Shown piece by piece: positions 1 to 7,583 of a stretch of 25,472 nt of DNA. The notes under the pieces were generated by a model. It had not been told where the DNA came from. It did no database searches and saw only the letters and a list, made by a program, of their open reading frames with translations. Location: positions 1-25,472 of the forward strand of contig URPV01000014.1 of NCBI GenBank assembly GCA_900549805.1. The letters are read 5' to 3'. The stretch comes from an uncultured Veillonella sp. (GTDB lineage Bacteria; Bacillota; Negativicutes; Veillonellales; Veillonellaceae). The translations under genes and the position numbers were made by a program. Positions within the stretch are counted from its first letter, which is position 1. Each line of letters begins with the position of its first letter.

Positions 1-178
1 CAACCAATTTCAAAAGACCACGACGGGAGTGATGATCTTTTTTGTGTTCTTTCAAATGTTCTGTCAAGTATGTAATACGTGCAGTCAAGATGGCTACTTG
101 TACTTCAGCGGAACCAGTGTCACCTTCGTGAGTAGCGTATTCTTTGATAATGTTCAATTTTGCTTCTGTAGTCAACAT
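1..178 (-). CDS. rpsO: 30S ribosomal protein S15 (partial, cut by window edge)
   Basis: The reverse strand from 178 translates as MLTTEAKLNIIKEYATHEGD and onward for 59 codons to the window edge. This matches the N-terminal two thirds of bacterial S15, which is normally about 88-89 residues. The HHSRRGLLKLV stretch near the edge is the conserved 16S rRNA-binding region of the family. S15 is a primary binder of the central domain of 16S rRNA in the 30S subunit. The start is fixed by a perfect AGGAGG at 187-192, eight bases upstream of the ATG. The C-terminal part lies outside the window. Its own promoter and leader are at 179-301, so it is independent of the ABC operon upstream. Confidence 0.95.
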   Translation of the reverse strand, partial: MLTTEAKLNIIKEYATHEGDTGSAEVQVAILTARITYLTEHLKEHKKDHHSRRGLLKLV

Positions 179-265
179 GATGTTGTCCTCCTATAAAACG
201 AATCTCGTTAGACTTAAGTAACCGTCGGAGTGTCGAAAACTTAGTCTACGTTTGGTCAAATAACC
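179..265 (-). promoter_or_regulatory. Structured rpsO 5' leader, possible S15 autoregulatory site
   Basis: Between the predicted transcription start near 265 and the rpsO start, the minus strand can fold. GACTAAG (240-246) pairs with CTTAAGTC (211-218) with one bulge and encloses a small TCG/CGA stem (225-236). AACGA/TCGTT (197-209) forms a hairpin just upstream of the AGGAGG. Known Firmicute and proteobacterial rpsO leaders bind S15 to repress translation, but their structures vary. I see foldable arms, not a match to a named S15 leader class. Confidence 0.35.
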
Positions 266-271
266 TCTCTT

Positions 272-301
272 AGTATACAAAAAAAAGGAAGGTCCTGTAA
301 A
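272..301 (-). promoter_or_regulatory. rpsO promoter
   Basis: On the minus strand TTTACA (296-301) and TATACT (272-277) are separated by 18 bp, a good sigma-A-type promoter ahead of rpsO. The -35 element lies inside the terminator hairpin of the upstream ABC operon, so the two signals share DNA. Confidence 0.6.
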
Positions 302-312
302 TAGGATCTTCC
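279..312 (-). terminator. Rho-independent terminator of the ABC transporter operon
   Basis: On the minus strand GGAAGATCCT pairs with AGGACCTTCC (arms 303-312 and 287-296, one A-C mismatch) around a six-base loop, followed by eight T (279-286). It lies about 20 bp after the ABC ATPase stop. Confidence 0.9.
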
Positions 313-333
313 CTTTCCCTTACTTTTTTGTCC

Positions 334-1125
334 TTAATTAGACAAGGCCATACGGTCAGACAAGCCACCTTCAGACATTTCAAAGCGTTCCAAGAGGTCC
401 GCTACGGTGAGCTTAGCCTTTTCTTCGTCCCGCACGTCATAGATGATCTTACCAGCATCCATCATGATTAAACGGTTACCAAAACGCAAGGCATCGCGCA
501 TGTTATGGGTAATCATAAGGGTGGTAATATTGTGTTCCTTAACCAACTTATCGGTCAATTGGAGTACATTTTCTGCAGTCCGAGGATCCAAGGCTGCTGT
601 ATGTTCGTCCAAGAGGAGAAGTTCTGGCTTTATCATAGTGGCCATCAAGAGGGTGATGGACTGCCGTTGACCACCAGAGAGAAGGCCCATACGAGCCGTT
701 AAGCGGTCTTCTAGCCCCAAGCCCAAGAGGGATAGCCGTTGTTTAAAGAAGTCTCGTTCTTCCGGTTTAAAAGCCCATTTGAGCCCCATCTTCTTGCCGC
801 GGCGCATAGCGAGGATGAGATTTTCCTCAATCTGCATATTACCAGCTGTCCCCACCATAGGGTCTTGGAAGACGCGGCCAATATACTTAGCCCGCTTATG
901 TTCAGCCATGCTAGTTACGTCCACATCGCCGATTTTGATGGTCCCCTCATCCACTGGGAATACGCCCGCAATGGAGTTAAGCAAGGTAGACTTACCGGCA
1001 CCATTACCACCGATGATGGTACAGAAGTCCCCTTCTTCCAACTTGAGGTCAATGCCTCTAAGGGCTGTTTTTTCATTGACTGTGCCTTTAAAGAAGGTCT
1101 TTACCAAGTTATTTACTTCTAACAT
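334..1125 (-). CDS. ABC transporter ATP-binding protein (TrpXYZ-type importer)
   Basis: This is a 263-residue cytoplasmic ATPase that powers the importer encoded by the three upstream genes. Visible motifs are Walker A GGNGAGKST (residues 39-47), signature LSGGQRQ (149-155), Walker B LLLLDE ending at D173-E174, and the H-loop histidine near 207 in ITHNM. Length is normal for a single ABC domain. The start is supported by an AGGAGG that overlaps the permease stop codon, with only a 10-bp gap between the genes, so translation is probably coupled. Pairing with PF04392-type binding proteins points to the family containing streptococcal TrpXYZ (aromatic amino acid uptake). That substrate is inference. 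It is the last gene of the operon before the terminator. Confidence 0.9.
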   Translation of the reverse strand: MLEVNNLVKTFFKGTVNEKTALRGIDLKLEEGDFCTIIGGNGAGKSTLLNSIAGVFPVDEGTIKIGDVDVTSMAEHKRAKYIGRVFQDPMVGTAGNMQIEENLILAMRRGKKMGLKWAFKPEERDFFKQRLSLLGLGLEDRLTARMGLLSGGQRQSITLLMATMIKPELLLLDEHTAALDPRTAENVLQLTDKLVKEHNITTLMITHNMRDALRFGNRLIMMDAGKIIYDVRDEEKAKLTVADLLERFEMSEGGLSDRMALSN

Positions 1126-1135
1126 ATGAAACCTC

Positions 1136-2011
1136 CTAACGACGAGCCAACCATTTAGCTTTCAATGTTGGCAAGGAAAGTGCGATGGCAACGAGAACAG
1201 CAGTGAAGAGTTTAAGGTCATTTGGTGGCATACCGATGTAAAGAACGATAGCAATAACAATCCGGTATACGATAGACCCCAAAACGACAGCTATGAGGCT
1301 GCGTACGAAAGACTTAGTACCGAAGATAACTTCCCCGATGATAACGGAAGCCAAACCGATAACGATGGTACCAATCCCCATGCCGACGTCGGCATAACCG
1401 TTACCTTGGGCAATTAAGGCACCAGATACGGCAACGAAGCCATTGGACAAGAGGAGACCAAGAACGATCATTGTATCCGTATTAACCCCTTGAGCCCGAA
1501 TCATTTGTGGATTAACACCTGTGGCCCGCAAGGCTGCCCCGATTTCAGTGCCGAAGAACCAGAAGAGAACAAGGCAGGTTACCACAGCCACGATAAGGCC
1601 TACAATGGCCAACATTAAAGTTCGGTCCAATGGCAAGACTTGGCCCAACATGGTGTAGATCGTATCCACGCGGAGGAGAGGCACATTGGCCTTACCCATG
1701 ATATGAAGGTTGATAGAATAGAGGGCAATCATGGTCAAAATCCCCGCCAAAAGAGCAGGAATCTTGAGTTTGGTATGAATCCATCCGGTTACCGCACCGG
1801 CAATCATACCGCCCACAGCAGCGCCCAAGATGGAGACAATAGGGTTGAATCCGTTGATTAAAAGAATGGCAGAAATGGCCGCCCCCATTGGGAATGACCC
1901 TTCTACCGTCAAATCCGCAATGTCTAAGACGCGGAAGGTCAAGAACACACCGACGGCCAGAAGGGACCACAAGAGACCCTGGCCTATGGTGCCAATAATT
2001 AAATCAGTCAT
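1136..2011 (-). CDS. ABC transporter permease (branched-chain/TrpY-like)
   Basis: This 291-residue, strongly hydrophobic protein has about eight to nine membrane segments, beginning with MTDLIIGTIGQGLLWSLLAV. The stretch around GAALRATGVNPQMIRAQGVN is typical of BPD_transp_2 permeases, where it forms the cytoplasmic coupling loop that contacts the ATPase. It forms the inner-membrane channel of the importer. It sits 47 bp after the second binding-protein gene and 10 bp before the ATPase gene. Only one permease gene is present, so the channel is probably a homodimer, as known for the TrpY family. Substrate specificity cannot be read from the sequence. Confidence 0.9.
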   Translation of the reverse strand: MTDLIIGTIGQGLLWSLLAVGVFLTFRVLDIADLTVEGSFPMGAAISAILLINGFNPIVSILGAAVGGMIAGAVTGWIHTKLKIPALLAGILTMIALYSINLHIMGKANVPLLRVDTIYTMLGQVLPLDRTLMLAIVGLIVAVVTCLVLFWFFGTEIGAALRATGVNPQMIRAQGVNTDTMIVLGLLLSNGFVAVSGALIAQGNGYADVGMGIGTIVIGLASVIIGEVIFGTKSFVRSLIAVVLGSIVYRIVIAIVLYIGMPPNDLKLFTAVLVAIALSLPTLKAKWLARR

Positions 2012-2058
2012 TACATCCTCCTAGTAGAAATGGGAGGAGACCTCCTCCCTATTTCAGA

Positions 2059-3039
2059 TTATTGTGCTTGATCAAGAACAGCTTGTGGGATGGTAATACC
2101 CAATTTAGCTGCTTGGTCTTTGTTAAGTGTCAATTTGAATTCCTTTTGTGTTTCAATTGGCATATCAGCTGGTTTGGCTTCCCCTTTGAGGACTTTAACA
2201 GCCATCAAGCCTGTTTGGTAACCCAATTGGTAGTAATCCACAGAATAGGTTGCCAAGCCCCCTTCTTTGATCGCATCGAAGGCAGGGAATACAGGAATCT
2301 TAGCAGCATCAGTTACATTGATCAAGTTGCTCATAGCGGATGCAATCACATTGTCAGTTGGCACATAGATGGCTTGTACCCCTTGTGTAGTCAAGTTAGA
2401 GGCCGCTTGTTGGATGTCGTTGACGTTAGAAACAGTCGCTTCTACAACCTCGATGCCCTTAGAGGCCGCATATTTTTTTACGATGTCCGCTTGCACTTGG
2501 CTATTCACTTCAGAGGAGGAGTAAATAATGCCGATTCTCTTAGCGTTTGGCAAGATTTGCGTAATCAAATCGATTTGTTTTTCCGTAGGCGCCATATCGG
2601 AGGTGCCCGTTACATTATGACCTGGGTGTTCATTGGATTCCACCAACTTGGCGGATACATAGTCTGTAATGGCAGTCCCAAGAATTGGAATATCCTTACT
2701 ATTGTTAGCCATAGTTTGGGCCGCTGGTGTAGCGATGGCTAAGACCAAATCTTCCTTATCGGATACAAAGCGTTGGGAGATGGAGTTCAGATTGGATTGG
2801 TCTGCTTGGGCATTCTGTTGGTCGATGATGACTGTATCGCCATCCTTGTAACCATTATCTGCCAAGGCTTGTACAAAGCCTTTATTAGCCGCATCAAGAG
2901 ATGGGTGTTCCACCAATTGGATAACGCCTACCTTTTGTTTGCCCCCATTGGACCCTGTATTACCATTGCCACAACCAGCTACTAGGGAGGCAAGAAGGGT
3001 TACGCCCAAGGCCATTGTTAATGCTTTTTTCCAGTTCAT
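2059..3039 (-). CDS. ABC transporter substrate-binding lipoprotein, second copy in operon
   Basis: This 326-residue protein starts with a lipoprotein signal peptide (MNWKKALTMALGVTLLASLV) and a lipobox ending at Cys23 in AGCGNG. It is therefore predicted to be lipidated and held on the outer face of the inner membrane. The mature part is a periplasmic-binding fold of the PF04392 (TrpX/YtfQ-like) family, with hallmark stretches VGVIQLVEHPSLDAANKGF, IDQQNAQADQSNLNSI and TPAAQTMANNSKDIPILGTA. It is a paralog of the gene just upstream (3059-4042): most of the ligand-domain blocks are shared. The 19-bp spacing shows that both copies belong to one operon. A Gly/Asn-rich linker after the lipidated Cys is longer than in the other copy. 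Confidence 0.92.
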   Translation of the reverse strand: MNWKKALTMALGVTLLASLVAGCGNGNTGSNGGKQKVGVIQLVEHPSLDAANKGFVQALADNGYKDGDTVIIDQQNAQADQSNLNSISQRFVSDKEDLVLAIATPAAQTMANNSKDIPILGTAITDYVSAKLVESNEHPGHNVTGTSDMAPTEKQIDLITQILPNAKRIGIIYSSSEVNSQVQADIVKKYAASKGIEVVEATVSNVNDIQQAASNLTTQGVQAIYVPTDNVIASAMSNLINVTDAAKIPVFPAFDAIKEGGLATYSVDYYQLGYQTGLMAVKVLKGEAKPADMPIETQKEFKLTLNKDQAAKLGITIPQAVLDQAQ

Positions 3040-3058
3040 TATGAAAGTCCCTTTCTAC

Positions 3059-4042
3059 TTACTTATAGTCCACTGCTTTTGTGAGCAAGTCTTGTGGCAA
3101 GCTCAAGCCCAATTGAGCCAACTTATCCTTATTGACAACCAACTTGAGTTCGCTTTGCGTTTCAATTGGCATATCTTCTGGTTTAGCTTCCCCTTTGAGG
3201 ATCTTAGCTGCCATGACGCCTGCTTGGTAGCCCAATTTTTCATAGTCTACTGTGTAGGACGCGACAGCGCCACCCTTCATTTGGTTTTCTTCCGCTGGGA
3301 AGACAGGAATCTTGGCTCCATCAGTAATGGCTACCAAGTTACCGATAGCTGATGCTACCACGTTATCCGTTGGTGTATAGATGGCATCAACCCCTTGAGC
3401 CACTAGGTTTTGTGCTGCTTGTTGAATATCGTTGACATTGGATACGGTCACTTCTACCACTTCAACGCCCTTAGTAGCGGCATAAGCTTTCATCTTGTCC
3501 ACTTGAATTTGGGAGTTCACTTCAGAAGAGGAGTAAACGGTACCAATTTTCTTAGTCCCTGGTTTGATGGCCAAGATCAAGTCCACTTGCTTATCCACTG
3601 GACTCATATCGGATGTGCCTGTTACGTTGGTACCAGGTTTTTGATTGTCTTTTACCAACTTAGCTTGTACGTAATCGGTGATGGCCGTCCCTACAATAGG
3701 AATGTCATGAGAAGCATTTGCCATAGTTTGGGCTGCTGGGGTTGCAATCGCTAACACCAAGTCCTTGCGATCAGAGGTAAAACGTTGGGCGATGGAATTG
3801 AGGTTGGATTGGTCAGCCTGTGCATTTTGCTGATCGATTTCCACTGTTTCCCCTTCCTTAAAGCCGTTATCAGCTAAGCCTTGTACAAAGCCTTTATTAG
3901 CCGCATCAAGAGCTGGATGCTCTACCAATTGAATGACACCTACGTGTTTCACATTGGACCCAGGTCCATTACCACAGCCCGCCAGACCTACAAGAGCGCA
4001 GGCGCCGAGGGCTAACATCATCATATTACGCTTCCAATTCAC
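3059..4042 (-). CDS. ABC transporter substrate-binding lipoprotein, first copy in operon
   Basis: This 327-residue lipoprotein has a signal peptide and a lipobox ending at Cys23 (GLAGC). It is the first gene of the importer operon. The start codon is GTG, chosen because GAGGAG lies eight bases upstream (4051-4056) and the following MNWK matches the N-terminus of the paralog. It shares blocks VGVIQLVEHPALDAANKGF, IDQQNAQADQSNLNSIAQRF and SSSEVNSQIQ with the downstream copy, so it arose by tandem duplication. The pocket-region segments differ (for example PVFPAEENQMKGGAVASYTV against PVFPAFDAIKEGGLATYSV), so the two may bind different ligands. The family imports amino acids, notably Trp/Tyr. 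The actual ligand is unknown. Confidence 0.92.
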   Translation of the reverse strand: MNWKRNMMMLALGACALVGLAGCGNGPGSNVKHVGVIQLVEHPALDAANKGFVQGLADNGFKEGETVEIDQQNAQADQSNLNSIAQRFTSDRKDLVLAIATPAAQTMANASHDIPIVGTAITDYVQAKLVKDNQKPGTNVTGTSDMSPVDKQVDLILAIKPGTKKIGTVYSSSEVNSQIQVDKMKAYAATKGVEVVEVTVSNVNDIQQAAQNLVAQGVDAIYTPTDNVVASAIGNLVAITDGAKIPVFPAEENQMKGGAVASYTVDYEKLGYQAGVMAAKILKGEAKPEDMPIETQSELKLVVNKDKLAQLGLSLPQDLLTKAVDYK

Positions 4043-4081
4043 GAATATAACTCCTCTCCACTATTACTGTTACTTCTTTTT

Positions 4082-4110
4082 ATTATACGAGTTACTAGGG
4101 ACCCCTACAA
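4082..4110 (-). promoter_or_regulatory. Promoter of the ABC importer operon
   Basis: The minus strand carries TTGTAG (4105-4110) and a perfect TATAAT (4082-4087) separated by 17 bp, with a predicted start near 4075. A short palindrome, TAGGGACCCCTA (4096-4107), occupies the spacer and part of the -35. The leader is only about 33 nt, too short for a T-box or riboswitch. Confidence 0.75.
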
Positions 4111-4135
4111 GGGATAGCTTATAGAAAGCCTTGTA
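4106..4135. repeat. Inverted repeat overlapping the -35 of the ABC operon
   Basis: TACAAGG (4106-4112) and CCTTGTA (4129-4135) form a perfect 7-bp inverted repeat, with a smaller GCTT/AAGC pair nested inside. One arm overlaps the -35 box, so it could be a repressor or activator site. It is also within the 3' region of the preceding operon but has no following T-tract, so it does not look like a terminator. Confidence 0.45.
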
Positions 4136-4146
4136 AGAATAGTCTT

Positions 4147-4165
4147 TTCTCTACCAATTAGAGAA
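4147..4165 (-). other. Hairpin after the heptose operon, not a convincing terminator
   Basis: TTCTCTA and TAGAGAA form a perfect 7-bp stem with a 5-base loop just after the M18 peptidase stop. On the minus strand it is followed by AAGACTATTC rather than a T-tract. No better terminator is visible between this operon and the ABC operon, so read-through is possible. Confidence 0.4.
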
Positions 4166-4172
4166 CCACAGC

Positions 4173-5564
4173 TTATAAAGATTGGTCGGCTGCTTGTAAG
4201 AAGGCTATGTAGCACTTCTTAGCCTCGTAGATATCTGCCTTGGAAGTGACTTCCCAAGGGGCATGCATAGACAAGACAGCCACGCCGCAGTCGATGACAT
4301 TCATCCCATAGAGGGCCATGATGTAGGCAATAGTACCGCCCCCGCCTAGGTCAACCTTGCCCAACTCAGCCGTTTGGAAGGTCACCTTGTGGTCGTCCAT
4401 AATCCGACGGATAAAGCCCATATATTCCGCATTAGCGTCATTGGATCCAGACTTACCACGAGAACCAGTGAATTTATTAAATACTACGCCCATGCCTAGG
4501 AAGGAGGCATTTTTCTTTTCAAAGGCAGATGCATACAGCGGGTCATAACCAGCGCTCACATCAGAGGAGAGCATGCGAGAATTTTCCAAGGTCCGACGCA
4601 CAGCCAGATTGGATTCTTTACCTAACAAGGCCAAGACTTCAGCCAGCGCATTTTCAAAGAATTTAGACTGCATACCCGTAGCCCCCATGGAGCCAATTTC
4701 TTCCTTATCTACCAAGAGACAACATGTGGTGCGGTCCACTTTATCTACCTCAAGCATAGCCACCAAGGAGGTATAGGCGCAAACCCGGTCGTCTTGACCA
4801 TAGGCCATAATCATAGACCGGTCAAAGCCCATTTCGCGGGCCTTACCAGCCGGAACGATTTCCAATTCAGCAGACATAAGGTCTTCTTCGGCGAAGCCAT
4901 AGTCTTCTTCAAAGATGCGGTTGATAAACTTGGTAACCCCTTCCTTGAGTTCTCCTTTAACAGGTTGAGACCCAATGAGAAGATCCAAATTTTCCCCTTC
5001 GATGACCTTGGCTGCGTTCTTTTGCATTTGTTCTTGCCCAAGATGAGGTAAGAGGTCTGTAATGCAGAACACTGGATCTGTATCCTTTTCACCGATGGCT
5101 ATGGTCACCTTGCTGCCATCTTTCTTGACAACGACCCCATGAATGGCCAAAGGCATAGCCACCCATTGGTATTTCTTGATGCCCCCATAATAGTGGGTAT
5201 CCCAGAAGAGAAGATTAGAATCTTCGTATTGGGGGTTTTGTTTTACATCAATACGTGGCGAATCGATGTGGGCCCCTAAGATATTGAGCCCTTCTTCTAT
5301 ATCTTGTCGACCGATGTTAAAGAGGGCAATGGACTTATCCATGTGAACATAATACACCTTATCCCCTGCCTTAAGAGCAGTCCCCTCTTTCACCAAGTCT
5401 GTAAGGTTTTTATAGCCTTTTTCTTGGGCTGCTGCTACAGCTTGTACAATGCACTCCCGTTCAGTTTTCCCATTGTCTAGGAAAGAACGATATCCATCGG
5501 CTAAGTCATTGACCTTCTTAAGGTCTGTTTTTGTGTAATTATGCCAAGCGTATTTACGTTCCAT
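4173..5564 (-). CDS. M18 family aminopeptidase (aminopeptidase I type)
   Basis: This 463-residue cytosolic dizinc aminopeptidase removes N-terminal residues from peptides. M18 hallmarks are present in order: GAHIDSPRIDVKQNP (first zinc His-x-Asp), DTHYYGGIKKYQW, VDKEEIGSMGATG (catalytic Glu pair), SSDVSAGYDP, GSRGKSGSNDANAEY and the final zinc ligand in LSMHAPWEV. Length is normal for the family. It is the last gene of the long operon that starts at nrdR. Only three bases separate it from the exonuclease gene. A second, quite divergent M18 gene lies at 19314-20600. This copy resembles the clostridial aminopeptidase I branch. The link to lipooligosaccharide genes appears to be positional only. 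Confidence 0.92.
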   Translation of the reverse strand: MERKYAWHNYTKTDLKKVNDLADGYRSFLDNGKTERECIVQAVAAAQEKGYKNLTDLVKEGTALKAGDKVYYVHMDKSIALFNIGRQDIEEGLNILGAHIDSPRIDVKQNPQYEDSNLLFWDTHYYGGIKKYQWVAMPLAIHGVVVKKDGSKVTIAIGEKDTDPVFCITDLLPHLGQEQMQKNAAKVIEGENLDLLIGSQPVKGELKEGVTKFINRIFEEDYGFAEEDLMSAELEIVPAGKAREMGFDRSMIMAYGQDDRVCAYTSLVAMLEVDKVDRTTCCLLVDKEEIGSMGATGMQSKFFENALAEVLALLGKESNLAVRRTLENSRMLSSDVSAGYDPLYASAFEKKNASFLGMGVVFNKFTGSRGKSGSNDANAEYMGFIRRIMDDHKVTFQTAELGKVDLGGGGTIAYIMALYGMNVIDCGVAVLSMHAPWEVTSKADIYEAKKCYIAFLQAADQSL

Positions 5565-5567
5565 AAT

Positions 5568-6539
5568 CTATCCTTTCTGGCCTAAGGCCTTGCGTTCTAA
5601 ATAGCGGCGTTCTTTTTCTTCATTGATACGGGCCTTTTCTTTATAGTAGGCCTTGATTTCCTCCGTCGTATGGGTCAACATCTTGGTGACATAATACTTA
5701 CGATCACCACGCCCTGCCTGGTAGCGGCCGACCTTCCAGAGAACGGCAAAGTCCTTGTGCTTAGGACAGGTCCCTATAGACAGATGCTTGTCCCCCGTCA
5801 TGTGCTCCATCTTCTGAAGAGATAAAGGCGCCTGACAGTAAGGACAATGGGCTATGCGTACCCGTCGGTCCCGGAGGACCCGCCGCTTATCGTCAAAGTT
5901 ATCATAGACGAAAAAGCTAAGGCTTTGCGGAAAGAGGAAGGGATTGGGTGCCCCCTTCTTCATAGTTTCATAGTGCTCAATGCCCTGTTTTAAGGGAATA
6001 TGCTTGCATATCTCCGCCGTAAAGTAGGCATCATTGAGGGCATCATGGGCCTTGCGGTTGCCCTTGGTAAGGCCTAATTCTTCTAGCGCCCCCTCTACGG
6101 ACACCTGTTTGGCGTCTCCATGCATTTCATAAGCATAAATCAGTTGGGCGTCAAACCAAGCCGGCAAGATGGTCTTCTGCATCTTGTGAAGCATAAGGTT
6201 TTCCCGCAGGATGAGCATGTCATCCGCCCCCCAAGATAGGAGAACCGCATCCTGTCCGCACCAAGTCATGAAGTGGTGAAAGGCCGCCTGAAAGAGGACA
6301 CCACGCTTGAGGTCTTCCGCGGTAATGCCCGTCAACTCAGCCACATGCTTATGCATATACTTGAGGTATTGTGGCTTGACCATCATAGTGAACTTGTCGA
6401 TGGGTTCCAGCTCGTGATTCAGTTTTACCGCCCCAATTTGAATAATTTCCCCTGCAAGGGCCATTTTAGCCCGCTTCATAAAGGAAATATCATTGGCATA
6501 GGGCTGATTCCATTCCAAGTCAAATATGATGTAATGCAT
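5568..6539 (-). CDS. DEDDh 3'-5' exonuclease domain protein with C-terminal zinc-ribbon-like region
   Basis: This 323-residue protein has an N-terminal RNase T/DnaQ-type exonuclease domain (about residues 1-185). Exo I is FDLEWNQ with the catalytic Asp and Glu; a middle Asp lies in SWGADDMLIL; and Exo III is HDALNDAYF, giving the DEDDh set. It probably degrades RNA or DNA ends in the cytoplasm. After a linker, C232-x2-C235-x22-C258-x2-H261 looks like a small zinc-binding module. The tail is a highly charged, probably helical region rich in Lys, Glu and Arg. It sits three bases after the heptosyltransferase gene and three bases before the M18 gene. The substrate is not known, and I do not recognise a named ortholog. 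Confidence 0.85.
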   Translation of the reverse strand: MHYIIFDLEWNQPYANDISFMKRAKMALAGEIIQIGAVKLNHELEPIDKFTMMVKPQYLKYMHKHVAELTGITAEDLKRGVLFQAAFHHFMTWCGQDAVLLSWGADDMLILRENLMLHKMQKTILPAWFDAQLIYAYEMHGDAKQVSVEGALEELGLTKGNRKAHDALNDAYFTAEICKHIPLKQGIEHYETMKKGAPNPFLFPQSLSFFVYDNFDDKRRVLRDRRVRIAHCPYCQAPLSLQKMEHMTGDKHLSIGTCPKHKDFAVLWKVGRYQAGRGDRKYYVTKMLTHTTEEIKAYYKEKARINEEKERRYLERKALGQKG

Positions 6540-6542
6540 AGT

Positions 6543-7583
6543 CTATTTTGTATCTTCTAACAGTTGATTAGCCGCCTCTATCACCTGGTCTTGGGTGATA
6601 ACGGAAATCCCCTTATAGTGACCTTCCTTGATAATCTGCTTCATAGATTTACCAATTTCATAGTGATCCATGGATTCCAAGATAATAGCTCTCGCCTTGT
6701 AGGGACCATAGAACATAGGGTTAGATGGCCCATAGAGGGCTACAATTGGCACCCCCTGGCTGATGGCCACATGCATAGGGCCTGAGTCATTAGTAATAAT
6801 CAGAGAACAGGCCTTCATCGCTGCTGCGAGTTGGCCGATAGAAAAGTGACCTGTAGCCACAATGGGTTGGGTCTTCATCTGTCCTACCACCTCTTGAACC
6901 ATGTCTTGGTCCATAGGCCCTCCAAAGAAGACAGGCTTATAACCCTTAGCAGCAAAGTAGTCAGCCACAGCGCCAAATCGCTCTTTAGGCCACCGTTTTT
7001 CTACGACCGCCGACCCCACATTAAAACCAATTAGTTTGTCCCCCTCTTGAAGCCCTTGCGCCTTATAAAAGGCTTTAGCTGCATCTTCCCAGACTGGACA
7101 GGTAGATATATGTAATCCATGGTTATCCGTGTCAGTCACACCCAGTTGTTCTAGGACGTTGATATACATATCCGCTGCGTGGCGAGTCTTACGATCAAGG
7201 CGGGTGTATTTAGTCATGAAAGGCCGGAAGAGGAAGTGGCTCATACCTGTCGTTACCTTAGCGCCTATCTTCCAAGCCAAGTAGGAGGTACGCTCATTGG
7301 GATGGAGGTTGATGAGAATGTCCGGTTGTCCTTTGGCATTAATTTCCTTGGCCACTTGATTGAGGCCAGCAATGGAATTATGACGACCCTTCTTATCCAC
7401 CAAGATGAGATCATCAATATAGGGGTTATACTTCATAACATCCTGAAGTTTCTCATCCATCACATAGGTAATGTGGCTATCCGGTGCTGCCTTGCGCAAA
7501 ACTTCCAAGAAAGGGGTGGTCAGAATGACATCCCCTAGGTGCATAAGGAAGGTGACAACGATTCGTTTATGATTGAGTTCCAT
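6543..7583 (-). CDS. Glycosyltransferase family 9, heptosyltransferase II-like
   Basis: This 346-residue GT9 enzyme is predicted to transfer heptose from ADP-L-glycero-D-manno-heptose to the lipooligosaccharide inner core at the cytoplasmic face of the inner membrane. The N-terminus IVVTFLMHLGDVILTTPFL is the GT9 acceptor-domain signature. The C-terminal nucleotide-sugar domain shows GFNVGSAVVEKRWPKERF and IITNDSGPMHVA, the latter with the conserved donor-binding Asp-Ser-Gly-Pro. Its start overlaps the end of the preceding heptosyltransferase by 17 bp, and AGGAGG inside that gene serves as its ribosome site, so the two are coupled. It resembles WaaF more than WaaC, but acceptor specificity cannot be assigned with certainty, hence no symbol. 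Confidence 0.85.
   Translation of the reverse strand: MELNHKRIVVTFLMHLGDVILTTPFLEVLRKAAPDSHITYVMDEKLQDVMKYNPYIDDLILVDKKGRHNSIAGLNQVAKEINAKGQPDILINLHPNERTSYLAWKIGAKVTTGMSHFLFRPFMTKYTRLDRKTRHAADMYINVLEQLGVTDTDNHGLHISTCPVWEDAAKAFYKAQGLQEGDKLIGFNVGSAVVEKRWPKERFGAVADYFAAKGYKPVFFGGPMDQDMVQEVVGQMKTQPIVATGHFSIGQLAAAMKACSLIITNDSGPMHVAISQGVPIVALYGPSNPMFYGPYKARAIILESMDHYEIGKSMKQIIKEGHYKGISVITQDQVIEAANQLLEDTK

Noticed and set aside
2062..2742. Open frame of 226 codons on the plus strand opposite a binding lipoprotein, with a similar antisense frame opposite the paralog
   Set aside because: Repeated antisense frames over paralogs are expected by-products of shared codons. No initiation signal was seen.
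4043..4172. T-box or riboswitch upstream of the aromatic amino acid-type importer
   Set aside because: The predicted leader is only about 33 nt and no T-box sequence or specifier-like stem was found.
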